DNA of 64,000 nt, from the NCBI RefSeq assembly GCF_903645305.1, contig NZ_CAHJXO010000001.1, positions 558,001 to 622,000 of the forward strand. The letters run 5' to 3'. Both the position numbers and the translations under genes were made by a program. How positions within the stretch are numbered: the first letter of the stretch is position 1; each line of letters begins with the position of its first letter. The notes under the pieces were generated by a model. The model ran no database searches. It worked only from the letters and a program-made list of their open reading frames with translations, and was not told where the DNA came from. This document shows, in pieces, positions 48,262 to 56,401 of the stretch. The DNA comes from Corynebacterium sp. Marseille-P4321 (GTDB lineage: Bacteria; Actinomycetota; Actinomycetes; Mycobacteriales; Mycobacteriaceae).

Positions 48262-48915
48262 ATGCGACGACGACTGATCCTGCTGCGCCACGGCGAGACG
48301 ACCTACAACGCCACGCGCCGGATGCAGGGGCAACTGGACACGGAGCTCTCCGAGCGGGGGCTCGCGCAGGCACACGCAGCGGCCGAGGAGTTGCGTGACG
48401 CCGGTATCAGGAAGATCGTCTCCTCCGACTTGCAGCGGGCGTATGCCACGGCGCAGGTGGTGGGAGATGATTTGGGGTTGGAAGTGAGCGTCGATAAGCG
48501 ATTGCGCGAAACGAACCTTGGTACGTGGCAGGGGCTGACCCACGACGAAGTGGATAATGCGCATTCGGGTGCGCGGGCGCATTGGCGCAACAATGCGCAT
48601 TGGGCGCCGCCGGAGGGGGAGAGCCGCGTGGATGTTGCCGCGCGGGCGCGCGAGGCCGTCGATGAGCTCATGCGCAGCTACGCGCAGTGGGAGGACTCGA
48701 CGGTGCTCGTCGTCGCGCACGGCGGAACAATTTCGGCGCTGACGTCCTCGCTGCTCGGACTCGAGGTAGCGCAGTACCCGCTGCTCAAGGGGCTGGGCAA
48801 TGCGAACACGTCGCGGTTGGTGGCAATGCCGCGGTACGGGCAGGAGCAGATGCTTCTCGACGAGCCGTCCGGTTGGCAGTGGTACCTCGAGGCATGGAAC
48901 CGGGGGCTGAACTGA
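48262..48915 (+). CDS. gpgP: Histidine phosphatase, probable glucosyl-3-phosphoglycerate phosphatase
   Basis: A 217-residue phosphoglycerate-mutase-like phosphatase. It has phospho-His10 in LLRHGETTYN, RLRETNLGTWQG and the second His in VVAHGGT. In mycobacteria the gene directly after nadD and rsfS encodes GpgP, which makes glucosylglycerate for methylglucose lipopolysaccharide. The same position here supports that role, but the activity is inferred. Its stop overlaps the degV-like start by one base (TGATG). Confidence 0.85.
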   Translation: MRRRLILLRHGETTYNATRRMQGQLDTELSERGLAQAHAAAEELRDAGIRKIVSSDLQRAYATAQVVGDDLGLEVSVDKRLRETNLGTWQGLTHDEVDNAHSGARAHWRNNAHWAPPEGESRVDVAARAREAVDELMRSYAQWEDSTVLVVAHGGTISALTSSLLGLEVAQYPLLKGLGNANTSRLVAMPRYGQEQMLLDEPSGWQWYLEAWNRGLN

Positions 48916-49730
48916 TGGCCGTGCGCGTCGTGGTGGACTCCTCCGCCGGGTTGACGGACGAGATCGTCGCGGAGCTGGGGATCACAGTGGCGGACATGCA
49001 CGTCGTCGGAACTGCGGGTGCGGAGGGCGAGCCTGATAGCGCGACAACCTCGGGGTTGAGCGCGCTGGAGCTAGCCGCCTGCTACGCCCGCCAGCTCGAG
49101 CGCGGCGGCGACGACGGAGTAGTGGCGCTGCACTTAGGTAAGTCGCTGTCTTCGACGTGGTCGGCGGCGGTGTCGGCCTCCGCGGTGTTTCCGGGCACGG
49201 TGCGGGTGGTGGAAACGCAGACGGCGGGTATGGCGATCGGGGCGGCCGCGATGGCGGCGGCGACGGTGGCGCGCGAGGGCGGCAGCCTAGACGAGTGCGT
49301 CGCGATGGCGGAATCTACGCTGGCCCGCTCCGAGACGTGGCTTTATCTGCACCAGCTCGACGACCTGCGCAAGTCCGGCAGGCTGTCCACCGGCACCTCG
49401 GTGCTGTCGGCGGCGCTGCTTGCGAACAAGCCGATCCTGCACGTCAGCGACGGCAAGCTGGAGTTGGCGGGCAAGACGCGCACCCAGTCGAAGGCCTTCG
49501 CGAAACTCGGCGAGTTGGTGGCTGAGCGTGCCGCGGGCAACGCGGTGTTCGCCGCCATCCAGCACGCAGACGCACCCGAGTCGGCAGCGCAGCTCGCCGA
49601 GCTTCTACGTGATCAGTTGCCGGAGGGCTCCCACGTGTTAGTCGAGCCGATGTCGCCCGTATTGGCGGTGCATACCGGCTCTGGGGCCCTCGGACTGTCC
49701 GTTGTGTTTTCGGCCCAAGAGCAGGGGTAA
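48915..49730 (+). CDS. DegV family fatty-acid-binding protein
   Basis: A 271-residue DegV protein. VRVVVDSSAGLTDEIVAELGI at the N-terminus and LGKSLSSTWSAA contain the Ser/Thr residues that bind the fatty-acid head group. KPILHVSDGKLELAGKTRT marks the second domain. DegV-type (FakB-like) proteins present fatty acids to a kinase in Firmicutes. No kinase gene is adjacent here. It is coupled to gpgP. Confidence 0.92.
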   Translation: MAVRVVVDSSAGLTDEIVAELGITVADMHVVGTAGAEGEPDSATTSGLSALELAACYARQLERGGDDGVVALHLGKSLSSTWSAAVSASAVFPGTVRVVETQTAGMAIGAAAMAAATVAREGGSLDECVAMAESTLARSETWLYLHQLDDLRKSGRLSTGTSVLSAALLANKPILHVSDGKLELAGKTRTQSKAFAKLGELVAERAAGNAVFAAIQHADAPESAAQLAELLRDQLPEGSHVLVEPMSPVLAVHTGSGALGLSVVFSAQEQG

Positions 49731-49740
49731 CGCGACGCCC

Positions 49741-49790
49741 CTGTGGATAACCTTGCGAGATAGGTGACGTCTCGACAACGTTATCCACAG
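49741..49790. promoter_or_regulatory. Inverted pair of perfect DnaA boxes upstream of comEA
   Basis: TTATCCACA, the DnaA box consensus, occurs at 49781-49789 on plus and at 49742-49750 on minus. The full arms CTGTGGATAAC and GTTATCCACAG are perfect 11-bp inverted repeats separated by 28 bases. Inside them CGAGA and TCTCG (49756-49760, 49770-49774) form a second, smaller inverted repeat. The site lies between the degV-like stop and the comEA -10 hexamer (49830-49835), so DnaA could influence comEA-comEC transcription. Confidence 0.75.
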
Positions 49791-49842
49791 GTTTCGGGTG
49801 GGGGTCTTCCGCTACGTGCGCGCGGGGTTTAGCGTGTGCGCC

Positions 49843-50520
49843 ATGAGGGCTATCGAGCGTATCGGGGAGTTGACGCGGCCCACCGGGGAAGAGGACCTAC
49901 TTAAAGTGCGGTACCCGGAGCCGCGGGTGCACGTGACGGTGAAGCAGGCCGTCGCGGCTGCCGGTTGCGTGCTCGCGCTGGTGCTGGGGTGGGCGGTGCT
50001 GCGTGGCGGAAATGCTCCGGGCGAGGAGGGGGTAACTGAGGTGGAGTGGGAGCAGGTGGCGGCGCCCACTGAGCAGCTCGGCGTGGTGGTGGTCTCCGTG
50101 GTGGGTGAGGTGGAAAACCCGGGGTTGATCTCGCTGCACGAGGGAGCGCGGATCGCCGACGCGCTGCACATCGCCCGCCCGTTTCCCCACGCCGACACAA
50201 TTGTGCTGAACCAGGCGCAGTTGCTTGTCGACGGTCAACAGATCCACGTTCAAGCCAGCGGCGCACCACCGCCCCCGCAGGCCAATCCGCCCGGAATGGC
50301 AGCACCGGGCGGTGGAGCGGGCGGCGCCGGCGGCGTTTCGCTCAACCTCGCCACCGCCCAGGAGTTGACCAGCCTGCCGGGGGTCGGCGACGTCACCGCC
50401 GCGGCGATCGTGGCGCACCGCGAAGCCCACGGTCCTTTCGGCACTGTGGAGGAGCTCATGGACGTCAAAGGCATCGGGCCCGCGAAATTCGAAGCGTTGC
50501 GCGATCTGGTGGTGCTCTAG
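49843..50520 (+). CDS. comEA: ComEA-type DNA-binding protein
   Basis: A 225-residue membrane-anchored DNA receptor of the competence type. One membrane segment lies at about 35-52 (VAAAGCVLALVLGWAVL). An SLBB domain follows (VVVSVVGEVENPGLISLHEGARIADAL), then a Pro/Gly linker, and a C-terminal helix-hairpin-helix pair (LTSLPGVGDVTAAAIVAHRE, VKGIGPAKFEALRDL). TAGCGT at 49830-49835 supports ATG 49843. A GTG at 49798 is the alternative. It is followed 2 bases later by comEC. Confidence 0.93.
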   Translation: MRAIERIGELTRPTGEEDLLKVRYPEPRVHVTVKQAVAAAGCVLALVLGWAVLRGGNAPGEEGVTEVEWEQVAAPTEQLGVVVVSVVGEVENPGLISLHEGARIADALHIARPFPHADTIVLNQAQLLVDGQQIHVQASGAPPPPQANPPGMAAPGGGAGGAGGVSLNLATAQELTSLPGVGDVTAAAIVAHREAHGPFGTVEELMDVKGIGPAKFEALRDLVVL

Positions 50521-50522
50521 CC

Positions 50523-52157
50523 ATGGGGGAGCTTCGCCTGGTGCCGGCAGCGCTTACCGTGTGGGCAGCGGCGGCGTTGTGCATCCTGTTCGGGGCGTGG
50601 GCCGGGGTGCTTGTGGTGGCGGCCGCCGCGGTGGCGTGCGCGGTGTGGCGTGAGGCGGGGCAAGCTGTACTGGTGGCAGGGTGTGGTGCCGCCGCGGTGG
50701 TCACGTCGCATGTGCGGGTGCGGATTGCGCGTGCAGTGGAGTTGGCCGGGGTGGTGGAGGGCATCGTAAGCGGTGCGCCCAAACGCACCACGAGCGGGGC
50801 CTACCTCGTGCGTGTGCTGGCGCCGGGCCAGCCTGCGCCCACGCCGGTGTTCACCGAGCAACTCGACGCCGAGGTGGTGCCGGGCGCGTGGGTGGCCGTG
50901 CGCGGCCAGGTGGGGGAGTCGGGCCGACCCGGCGTGAACCCGTTCACCATCAACGGGGCGGTGGAGGCGCTCGCCCCGCCGGAGGGCATCGCGGCGTTCG
51001 CGCAGCACGTGCGAGTCACGTTCGGCGCCGCGGTGGAACGGCAGGTGGGCGAGGGTGCGCGCGGGCTCATTCCGGGCATGGTGCTTGGCGACGTTTCCTT
51101 GCAAGCCCCAGCCGAACAACAGGCCTACATTGATACTGGCCTGTCCCACTTGTCGGCCGTGTCGGGGGCGAACATCGCGATCGTCACCGCGTTTGCGGCC
51201 GTGGCTGCGGCGGCGGTGGGCCTCGGGCTGCGGGGGCGCATCGCGGCGGCGGCCGTGGCGCTTTTGGTCTACGCCGCGCTCGTCGGGCCGGAGCCGAGCG
51301 TGCTGCGCGCCTCGGTGACTGGGCTGGTGGGGCTCACCGCAGTGCTCGCCTCCCGTCAGTCGGAGCCGATGCACGCGCTGTGCCTTTCGGTGATCGGGCT
51401 GGTGCTGGTGGATTCAGACCTCGCGGTGCACTACGGCTTCGCGCTCTCGGTGGCGGCGACGGCGGGCATTGTTGCGCTCACGCCGCTGCTGTACCGGGTG
51501 CTGGCACCTACCGGGTGGCCGGACATCTTCGTTCGTGCGCTCGCCGTCGCGGTGGCGGCGGATCTTTCCACCATGCCCGTGGTGGCGATGATGGCGGGGC
51601 GCGTCTCGCTTGTCTCCGTGGCCGCGAACGTGCTCGTGGCCCCGGTGACCGGGCCTGTGACGGTCTTGGGGCTTGTGGCAGCAGTGCTGAGTCTTCTGCC
51701 CGGCGGATTGCACGTGCCGGTGTTGCGGGTGGTGGAGCCTCTCGCCGGCTGGGTGCGGCTGGTGGCGGAAGCTGGCGCGGGGTTCCCGGGCGCCACGGTA
51801 GCGGCTGGGCCCCTAACTGTTGCGGTGGCCTACGGGTGGATCATCTTCGGCTTCCTCAGCGCTCGCCCGCGTGCCACCATCGGGCTCACCGCGGCCGTAC
51901 TCGCGTGGGTGGTACTGCCCGGACCGCACCCGCGCCCCGTCGACCTGTCCCAGCTTGACGCGCACGTGGTTTCCACGCTCGACGAGGTTGAGCCCCTGCC
52001 TGCAGGCACCCAGCTAGTGGTGGTGCTCGAGGAGGGCGCCCCGCACTCGCGGCCGGTGGTCACCCGGGAAGGAGTACCCGTGATCTTTCCCAACCGCGAC
52101 GGCGACGTGCGGGTTTACCCGGACGGCACCCAGGTACTTGGAGGGGCTTTAGAATGA
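50523..52157 (+). CDS. comEC: ComEC/Rec2-type DNA uptake channel, lacking the metallo-hydrolase domain
   Basis: A 544-residue polytopic membrane protein. An N-terminal OB-like periplasmic segment is followed by the Competence core with HLSAVSGANIAIVTA, VGPEPSVLRASVTGLV and about ten hydrophobic helices. The C-terminal beta-lactamase-like domain of B. subtilis ComEC is absent. Only about 75 soluble residues follow the last helix. In other bacteria ComEC moves single-stranded DNA across the membrane. Whether this organism is competent is unknown. Confidence 0.92.
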   Translation: MGELRLVPAALTVWAAAALCILFGAWAGVLVVAAAAVACAVWREAGQAVLVAGCGAAAVVTSHVRVRIARAVELAGVVEGIVSGAPKRTTSGAYLVRVLAPGQPAPTPVFTEQLDAEVVPGAWVAVRGQVGESGRPGVNPFTINGAVEALAPPEGIAAFAQHVRVTFGAAVERQVGEGARGLIPGMVLGDVSLQAPAEQQAYIDTGLSHLSAVSGANIAIVTAFAAVAAAAVGLGLRGRIAAAAVALLVYAALVGPEPSVLRASVTGLVGLTAVLASRQSEPMHALCLSVIGLVLVDSDLAVHYGFALSVAATAGIVALTPLLYRVLAPTGWPDIFVRALAVAVAADLSTMPVVAMMAGRVSLVSVAANVLVAPVTGPVTVLGLVAAVLSLLPGGLHVPVLRVVEPLAGWVRLVAEAGAGFPGATVAAGPLTVAVAYGWIIFGFLSARPRATIGLTAAVLAWVVLPGPHPRPVDLSQLDAHVVSTLDEVEPLPAGTQLVVVLEEGAPHSRPVVTREGVPVIFPNRDGDVRVYPDGTQVLGGALE

Positions 52158-52162
52158 CGGCC

Positions 52163-53089
52163 ATGAATCACCCCGTGCACCTCGTGCTTGGCGAAGAAGA
52201 ATTCCTCGCCGAACGCGCCACCAAGGCAATCATCGAAGCGGCTGGTCCCGCCGCGGAGGTGACCACACTGCGCGCGGGGGAAGTCAACGAAGGAGAGCTG
52301 GTGATGGCCACTAGTCCCTCGCTGTTCGCGGAGGAACGAGTGGTGGTGGTCAAGCACGCCGAGCTGGCTGGTAAGGAACCCACCCAGATTCTGCTCGAAG
52401 CCTGCGTCAACCCCGCCCCCGGCATGACGCTCATCATCGAGCACACCGGCGGCGGGCGGCAAAAAGCGATGGTGAAAAAGTTCGAGAAGATCGCCGAGGT
52501 GCACGACGCCACACCGCTTCGCGACGGCGACCGCCGCAGCTTCGTCACCAACGAGTTCCGCCGCCACGGCGTGCGCCCCACCCCTGACGTCGTTGCCGCG
52601 TTGCTTGAGTCGGTGGGATCCGACCTGCGCGAGCTCTCATCCGCTGTCGGCCAACTCGTCGCGGACACCGAAGGAGAGATCACCGTCGCCTCCGTGCGCC
52701 AGTACTACGTGGGCGTGGCGGAGGTGGCCGGGTTCGACATCGCGGACCAAGCGGTGGCGGGGCGCGCAGACAGGGCGCTCGCCTCGACGCGGCGCGCACT
52801 GCAGCTGGGCACCAGCCCCGTCGCGATTGCGGCGGCGCTCGCGCACAAGGTCGGCGACATCGCCAAACTGTACGGCCAACGCGGCAACCCGGACCAAATC
52901 GCCCGCGCCGCCGGCATGAACCCCTACGTGGCGAAGCGCACCATGCAAGTCGCCAGGCAGTGGTCCGGCGACGCGGTATCCCAGGCCGTGATCATCGTCG
53001 CCGACCTCGACGCAGAGGTGAAAGGCCAGGGCGGGGACGAGGAATTCGCGGTGGAAAACGCTGTGCGCCGCATCGCGGAACTCGCATGA
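52163..53089 (+). CDS. holA: DNA polymerase III delta subunit
   Basis: A 308-residue clamp-loader subunit. It has VHLVLGEEEFLAERATKAI at the N-terminus, and ELSSAVGQLVADTEGEITVASVRQY and ALAHKVGDIAKLYG in the helical domains. I prefer ATG 52163, because TAGAAT (52150-52155) lies 7 bases before it. The in-frame ATG at 52154 overlaps the comEC stop (ATGA) and would allow coupled translation, so both may be used. Confidence 0.92.
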   Translation: MNHPVHLVLGEEEFLAERATKAIIEAAGPAAEVTTLRAGEVNEGELVMATSPSLFAEERVVVVKHAELAGKEPTQILLEACVNPAPGMTLIIEHTGGGRQKAMVKKFEKIAEVHDATPLRDGDRRSFVTNEFRRHGVRPTPDVVAALLESVGSDLRELSSAVGQLVADTEGEITVASVRQYYVGVAEVAGFDIADQAVAGRADRALASTRRALQLGTSPVAIAAALAHKVGDIAKLYGQRGNPDQIARAAGMNPYVAKRTMQVARQWSGDAVSQAVIIVADLDAEVKGQGGDEEFAVENAVRRIAELA

Positions 53090-53102
53090 TAAGTTTGCGC
53101 GC

Positions 53103-53492
53103 GTGACTGTGCCACAAGACGTGCCCGCCGACATACAAGCCTTCGCGGGCAAACTGTTCGACCTCGCCCGCGCAGGCGACATGGCCTTGCTCGATTACGT
53201 CGACCACGGCGTCGCCGTGGACCTGTCCAACCAGGACGGCAACTCACTCCTCATGCTTGCCGCCTACAACGGGCACGCGGAATTGGTGCGGGGTTTGATT
53301 GGCCGGCAGGCGGACGTCGATAAGCAAAATGCTCGCGGGCAGTCGCCGTTAGCGGGCGCGATCTTCAGGAAGGAAGACGAGGTCGCCGCATTGCTTATCG
53401 ACGCTGGCGCCGACCCCAAAGCCGGCACCCCCAACGCGATTGACACCGCGCGCATGTTCGGCCGCGACGACCTTGCGGAGCGCATGGAGTGA
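53103..53492 (+). CDS. Ankyrin-repeat protein
   Basis: A 129-residue soluble protein with about three ankyrin repeats (GNSLLMLAAYNGHAELVRGLI, RGQSPLAGAIFRKEDEVAALLIDAGADP, AIDTARMFGRDDLAE). It is a protein-interaction module with unknown partner. The GTG start has TAAGTT at 53090-53095. Its stop overlaps the start of the exporter gene. It holds an inverted pair of GCTTATCGACG repeats 67 bases apart, encoding ADVDKQ and LLIDAG. Confidence 0.88.
   Translation: MTVPQDVPADIQAFAGKLFDLARAGDMALLDYVDHGVAVDLSNQDGNSLLMLAAYNGHAELVRGLIGRQADVDKQNARGQSPLAGAIFRKEDEVAALLIDAGADPKAGTPNAIDTARMFGRDDLAERME
53315..53403. repeat. Inverted pair of the GCTTATCGACG repeat in the ankyrin gene
   Basis: CGTCGATAAGC at 53315-53325 and GCTTATCGACG at 53393-53403. 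The flanks are also partly symmetric (AAAATGC after the first, GCATT before the second). The first copy with its flank, CGTCGATAAGCAAAATGCTC, recurs exactly at 60195-60214 in an unrelated gene. Confidence 0.9.
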
Positions 53493-54133
53493 TCGCGCCC
53501 GGCGACCTCGCGGTAATCGTCGGGCTCAACCTGGTCGGCGCCGCCGCGCCCGGCCCCGACATGGTGCTTATGACACGCACCGCGGTGCGCTCGCGCAGGC
53601 ACGCGTGGGCAAGCACGCTCGGTATTCAAACCGGAGTGCTCGTATGGTGCGCGCTCACGGTGTTCGGCGCAACGGCGCTGCTCAACGCGTTTCCGCAAGC
53701 GCTGACCTACATCCAGATCGTCGGAGGGACCATACTGATCTACATGGGCGTGCAAAACGTCCGCTCGGGCGTGGCGGAACGCTACAACCCGCCGCTCGAC
53801 CTCGCGGAGGCCGAACGGCGACTGGGCACCGTCAAAGCCGCCTACCTGCGCGGTCTGGCCACCAACCTGGCCAACCCGAAGATCGTGGTGGCGCTGTCCG
53901 CCATGATCGCGCCACTCCTGCCGCCGAACCCCTCGCTGGCCACCGCGGTGCTGGTCGTCCTGGCGCTGTGGCTGAGCTCGCTTGCGCTCTTCGCCGTACT
54001 GGTGCAGACAATCTCCACCGAGGTGGTGCGCCACAAGTTCCTGCGCGCCGGGCCCTACATCGACATCGGCGCCGGCGTGTTTTTCGTCGTAGTGGGCGCC
54101 ACCCTGATGGTCAGGGGAGCGCTCGCCTTGTAG
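53489..54133 (+). CDS. LysE/RhtB family amino acid exporter
   Basis: A 214-residue membrane protein with about six hydrophobic segments. VGLNLVGAAAPGPDMVLMTRTAVRSRRHAW at the N-terminus is the LysE/RhtB signature. GGTILIYMGVQNVRSG and GLATNLANPKIVVALSAMIA follow. It probably exports an amino acid such as threonine or homoserine. The substrate is not deducible. The GTG start overlaps the previous stop. Confidence 0.9.
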   Translation: MIAPGDLAVIVGLNLVGAAAPGPDMVLMTRTAVRSRRHAWASTLGIQTGVLVWCALTVFGATALLNAFPQALTYIQIVGGTILIYMGVQNVRSGVAERYNPPLDLAEAERRLGTVKAAYLRGLATNLANPKIVVALSAMIAPLLPPNPSLATAVLVVLALWLSSLALFAVLVQTISTEVVRHKFLRAGPYIDIGAGVFFVVVGATLMVRGALAL

Positions 54134-54138
54134 TCGCC

Positions 54139-55179
54139 TTAGAGGTGGCGCGAGAGGAACTTCGTGGTTTCCTCGGACGCGACCGGGGCGGACGGGAACC
54201 AAGTGTGGCCGCCGCCGTGGACCGTCTGCAGCACCGTCTCGGCGTTGCAGCGCTGCGCCGTGGTGGTAGTGACCTTCCAGGAGCCAGTGTCGCTCACCGT
54301 ATAGCCGCAACCGTTCTTCGTGCGGAAGGTGTCAAAGACCTGGTTAACCGACTGGTACGGCGCGCCGTGGCGGGTGCCGCCGTAGTAGGAGACGATGTCG
54401 TCGGCGGTGCCGTGGATGATAAGCGTGGGCACCGCGCCGGGGGCGCAGCCGGTGACCGTCGGGTTGTAGAATGCGCCCGCCACCGTGGCCACCGCCTTAA
54501 CCGTGTCCGGGGCGTGGCAGGCGAGCGCTGCCGCCATGCCGCCGCCGTTGGACAGACCCACCGCGGCCACCCGGTTTCTATCGCCGCCATACTTCGACGC
54601 CACGTCGTTGATCACGTTGCGCACGTACGAGATATCGCTGTTCAAAGACGCACTCGCGTACGGCGCGCCGCCCCACGCGTTGTCTTCGCCCTGGGCGTAC
54701 ACCACGATTGTGTCGCGGGTGTTGTCTTCCAGGCGCTGGTAGCCGCGAGCCTGCTCGGCGGTGTGCTGCCAGCCGCCGAAGCCGATGATTACCGGGTAGG
54801 TCTTCCCGTGCTCGTAGCCTTCCGGCAGGATGACGTTGTACGTGCGGCCGCCGGGTAGCCCCCGCTTGTACTGCTTGCCGCCGCGCAGGTCTTCGCCGTC
54901 CACATCTCCGAAGCTGGGCACGAACGACGAACCCATCGCCTCCGCCACCGGCGCGATGATCAGCCCTGCGATAACCAGCGCCAGCAAGGACAACCCGGCC
55001 ACCACCTCAGGGGTGAGCACCGGCATAAACCGCTGCAACATCTTCTCAATGTCCTGGCGCGCGGCGTACTGCGCCTGCACCTCGGCGGGCTGGGCCCCGG
55101 CGGGCTGGGAAACGGTGACAGTGGAAAGCGGCAGGCTGACGGCAAGCGCGGCAGCGGCGGCGCGGCGGGAGATTTTCAC
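54139..55179 (-). CDS. Secreted esterase (PHB-depolymerase/LpqC-like)
   Basis: A 346-residue exported alpha/beta hydrolase. The signal peptide ends near PAGAQPAEVQA. A second hydrophobic stretch (VVAGLSLLALVIAGLIIAP, about 60-80) may anchor it in the membrane. The catalytic domain has GLSNGGGMAAALACH (nucleophile Ser), IIHGTADDIVSYYGG (Asp) and VHGGGHTWF (His). This pattern is that of esterase PHB depolymerases and LpqC proteins. It starts at GTG 55179, with TACGAT at 55188-55193 (minus) 8 bases before it. Confidence 0.87.
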   Translation of the reverse strand: MKISRRAAAAALAVSLPLSTVTVSQPAGAQPAEVQAQYAARQDIEKMLQRFMPVLTPEVVAGLSLLALVIAGLIIAPVAEAMGSSFVPSFGDVDGEDLRGGKQYKRGLPGGRTYNVILPEGYEHGKTYPVIIGFGGWQHTAEQARGYQRLEDNTRDTIVVYAQGEDNAWGGAPYASASLNSDISYVRNVINDVASKYGGDRNRVAAVGLSNGGGMAAALACHAPDTVKAVATVAGAFYNPTVTGCAPGAVPTLIIHGTADDIVSYYGGTRHGAPYQSVNQVFDTFRTKNGCGYTVSDTGSWKVTTTTAQRCNAETVLQTVHGGGHTWFPSAPVASEETTKFLSRHL

Positions 55180-55252
55180 AACGGGTAATCGTAGACCACC
55201 CGGCCCGGCGTTACACGCGGGACCAGAAAAACTGGCTGAGCGGGCCTGAGCA

Positions 55253-55282
55253 CGAAAAAACCGCCCTGCATTGAGGGCGGTT
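55253..55282 (-). terminator. Terminator of rpsT
   Basis: A 9-bp stem (AACCGCCCT with AGGGCGGTT) and a 6-base loop. On the minus strand it runs into TTTT. Confidence 0.92.
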
Positions 55283-55310
55283 CATCGACAGATGGTGCAG
55301 GCGCAAAAGC

Positions 55311-55583
55311 TTACGCGGACTGCTCCATCTTGTTCAGGGCGCGAGCCATGTTGGACTTCTTGTTCGCCGCGGAGTTGCGGTGGAACACGCCCTTGGTCAC
55401 GGCCTTGTCCAGCTTGCGGGAAGCCACGCGCAGCTGTGCCTCAGCGGCAGCCTTGTCGCCGGACTCCACAGCCTCGCGGAACTTGCGGATCTCGGTGCGG
55501 GCCGCGGAGCGGACCGACTTGTTGCGCATGCGACGCTTCTCGTTGGTCAGCACGCGCTTCTTCTGCTGCTTAATGTTTGCCAT
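55311..55583 (-). CDS. rpsT: 30S ribosomal protein S20
   Basis: A 90-residue ribosomal protein ([22 protein letters not shown]... [22 protein letters not shown]), diagnostic of S20. It is on the opposite strand to holA and lepA, as in related genomes, and ends at a strong terminator. Confidence 0.98.
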   Translation of the reverse strand: MANIKQQKKRVLTNEKRRMRNKSVRSAARTEIRKFREAVESGDKAAAEAQLRVASRKLDKAVTKGVFHRNSAANKKSNMARALNKMEQSA

Positions 55584-55749
55584 CTTCAGATACCTCTTCG
55601 GTTCAAATCGAGTGTCATAGTCGACGACCCGGCCAGGGCTTTTGCACCCCGCTTTCAGAAGAACGCGGACCCAAGGTCCTGCCCGCGCAGCGGAGCGCAC
55701 CCGTTAAACGGCCGGGTACGAACAACCCGAAAAGAGTAGCAAGCGGAGC

Positions 55750-55760
55750 CGTCGATAAGC
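55750..55760 (-). repeat. Intergenic copy of the GCTTATCGACG repeat
   Basis: An exact 11-mer on the minus strand in the 191-base gap between rpsT and the MazF-like gene, 15 bases beyond the MazF-like stop. The extended form TTTTGCTTATCGACGGCTCC shares the downstream GGCTCC with copies at 77, 3968 and 14860. Nothing else was recognised in this gap. Confidence 0.9.
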
Positions 55761-55774
55761 AAAAGCCCCCTACA

Positions 55775-56281
55775 TCAGGTCCAGTCGAAACGCTCCCGCA
55801 ACCTGTTCGCAATGCGCTCAAAGCGCCTCGGAGGCACCGTCGTGCCGCGGCGGTGCACGTCGGATTCCGGCACTACCAGCGTCTTATCCAGGCGCACCCA
55901 GCACGGCCGACCCGTCTCGCACCACTCGCCCGGGCCGATTTCGAACCAGCGCTCGTCCTGCTCATGCGCCTCATCGGGGGAGATGAGGAGCCCCAACACG
56001 TCGTGGCGCTCGCGGCCCACAATCAACATCGAGCGCTGCTTCGGCGGATTCGACGGCACCGTCAGCCACACCACCTCGCCTGGCTCCGCACCGCCATCCA
56101 TGTCCGGCGCGTACGTGATGTTGCGTGCAATCGACGCGGTGGGGCGCACATCCACCCGCGACGCGCGAACAACCTGCGGCTCGTGGCGACTGCTCATGCG
56201 CTCGTTCAGCAGCGCCAGCCCCTGCTCCAGGGACCCCGGTTTGCGCCGGTCCTTGAGCCGTTTGAACCGCTCGAACGCCAT
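55775..56281 (-). CDS. PemK/MazF-like protein without adjacent antitoxin
   Basis: A 168-residue protein. The C-terminal two thirds resemble the PemK/MazF fold (GGAEPGEVVWLTVP, QRSMLIVGRERHDVLGLLIS, EWCETGRPCWVRLDKTLVVPES). The N-terminal 55 residues are an added charged region. No antitoxin-sized gene lies on either side (rpsT and lepA are the neighbours), so it may be a housekeeping RNA-binding protein and not a toxin. SD is GGAGGG. Confidence 0.7.
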   Translation of the reverse strand: MAFERFKRLKDRRKPGSLEQGLALLNERMSSRHEPQVVRASRVDVRPTASIARNITYAPDMDGGAEPGEVVWLTVPSNPPKQRSMLIVGRERHDVLGLLISPDEAHEQDERWFEIGPGEWCETGRPCWVRLDKTLVVPESDVHRRGTTVPPRRFERIANRLRERFDWT

Positions 56282-56401
56282 GTGCTCAACCCTCCGGATT
56301 GCCTCTTCCGGTCACTCTATAGGTAAAGGTGAGGGCCCCACAAGTCGTTTCGGCGCGAAGAATTCCTCACCCCGCCCCCGCCCAAGTAAGATGCGGTAAT
56401 T

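Noticed and set aside
49730-49842. The DnaA-box pair as the chromosomal replication origin
   Set aside because: Only two boxes, no AT-rich unwinding region, and neither dnaA, dnaN nor rpmH is nearby.
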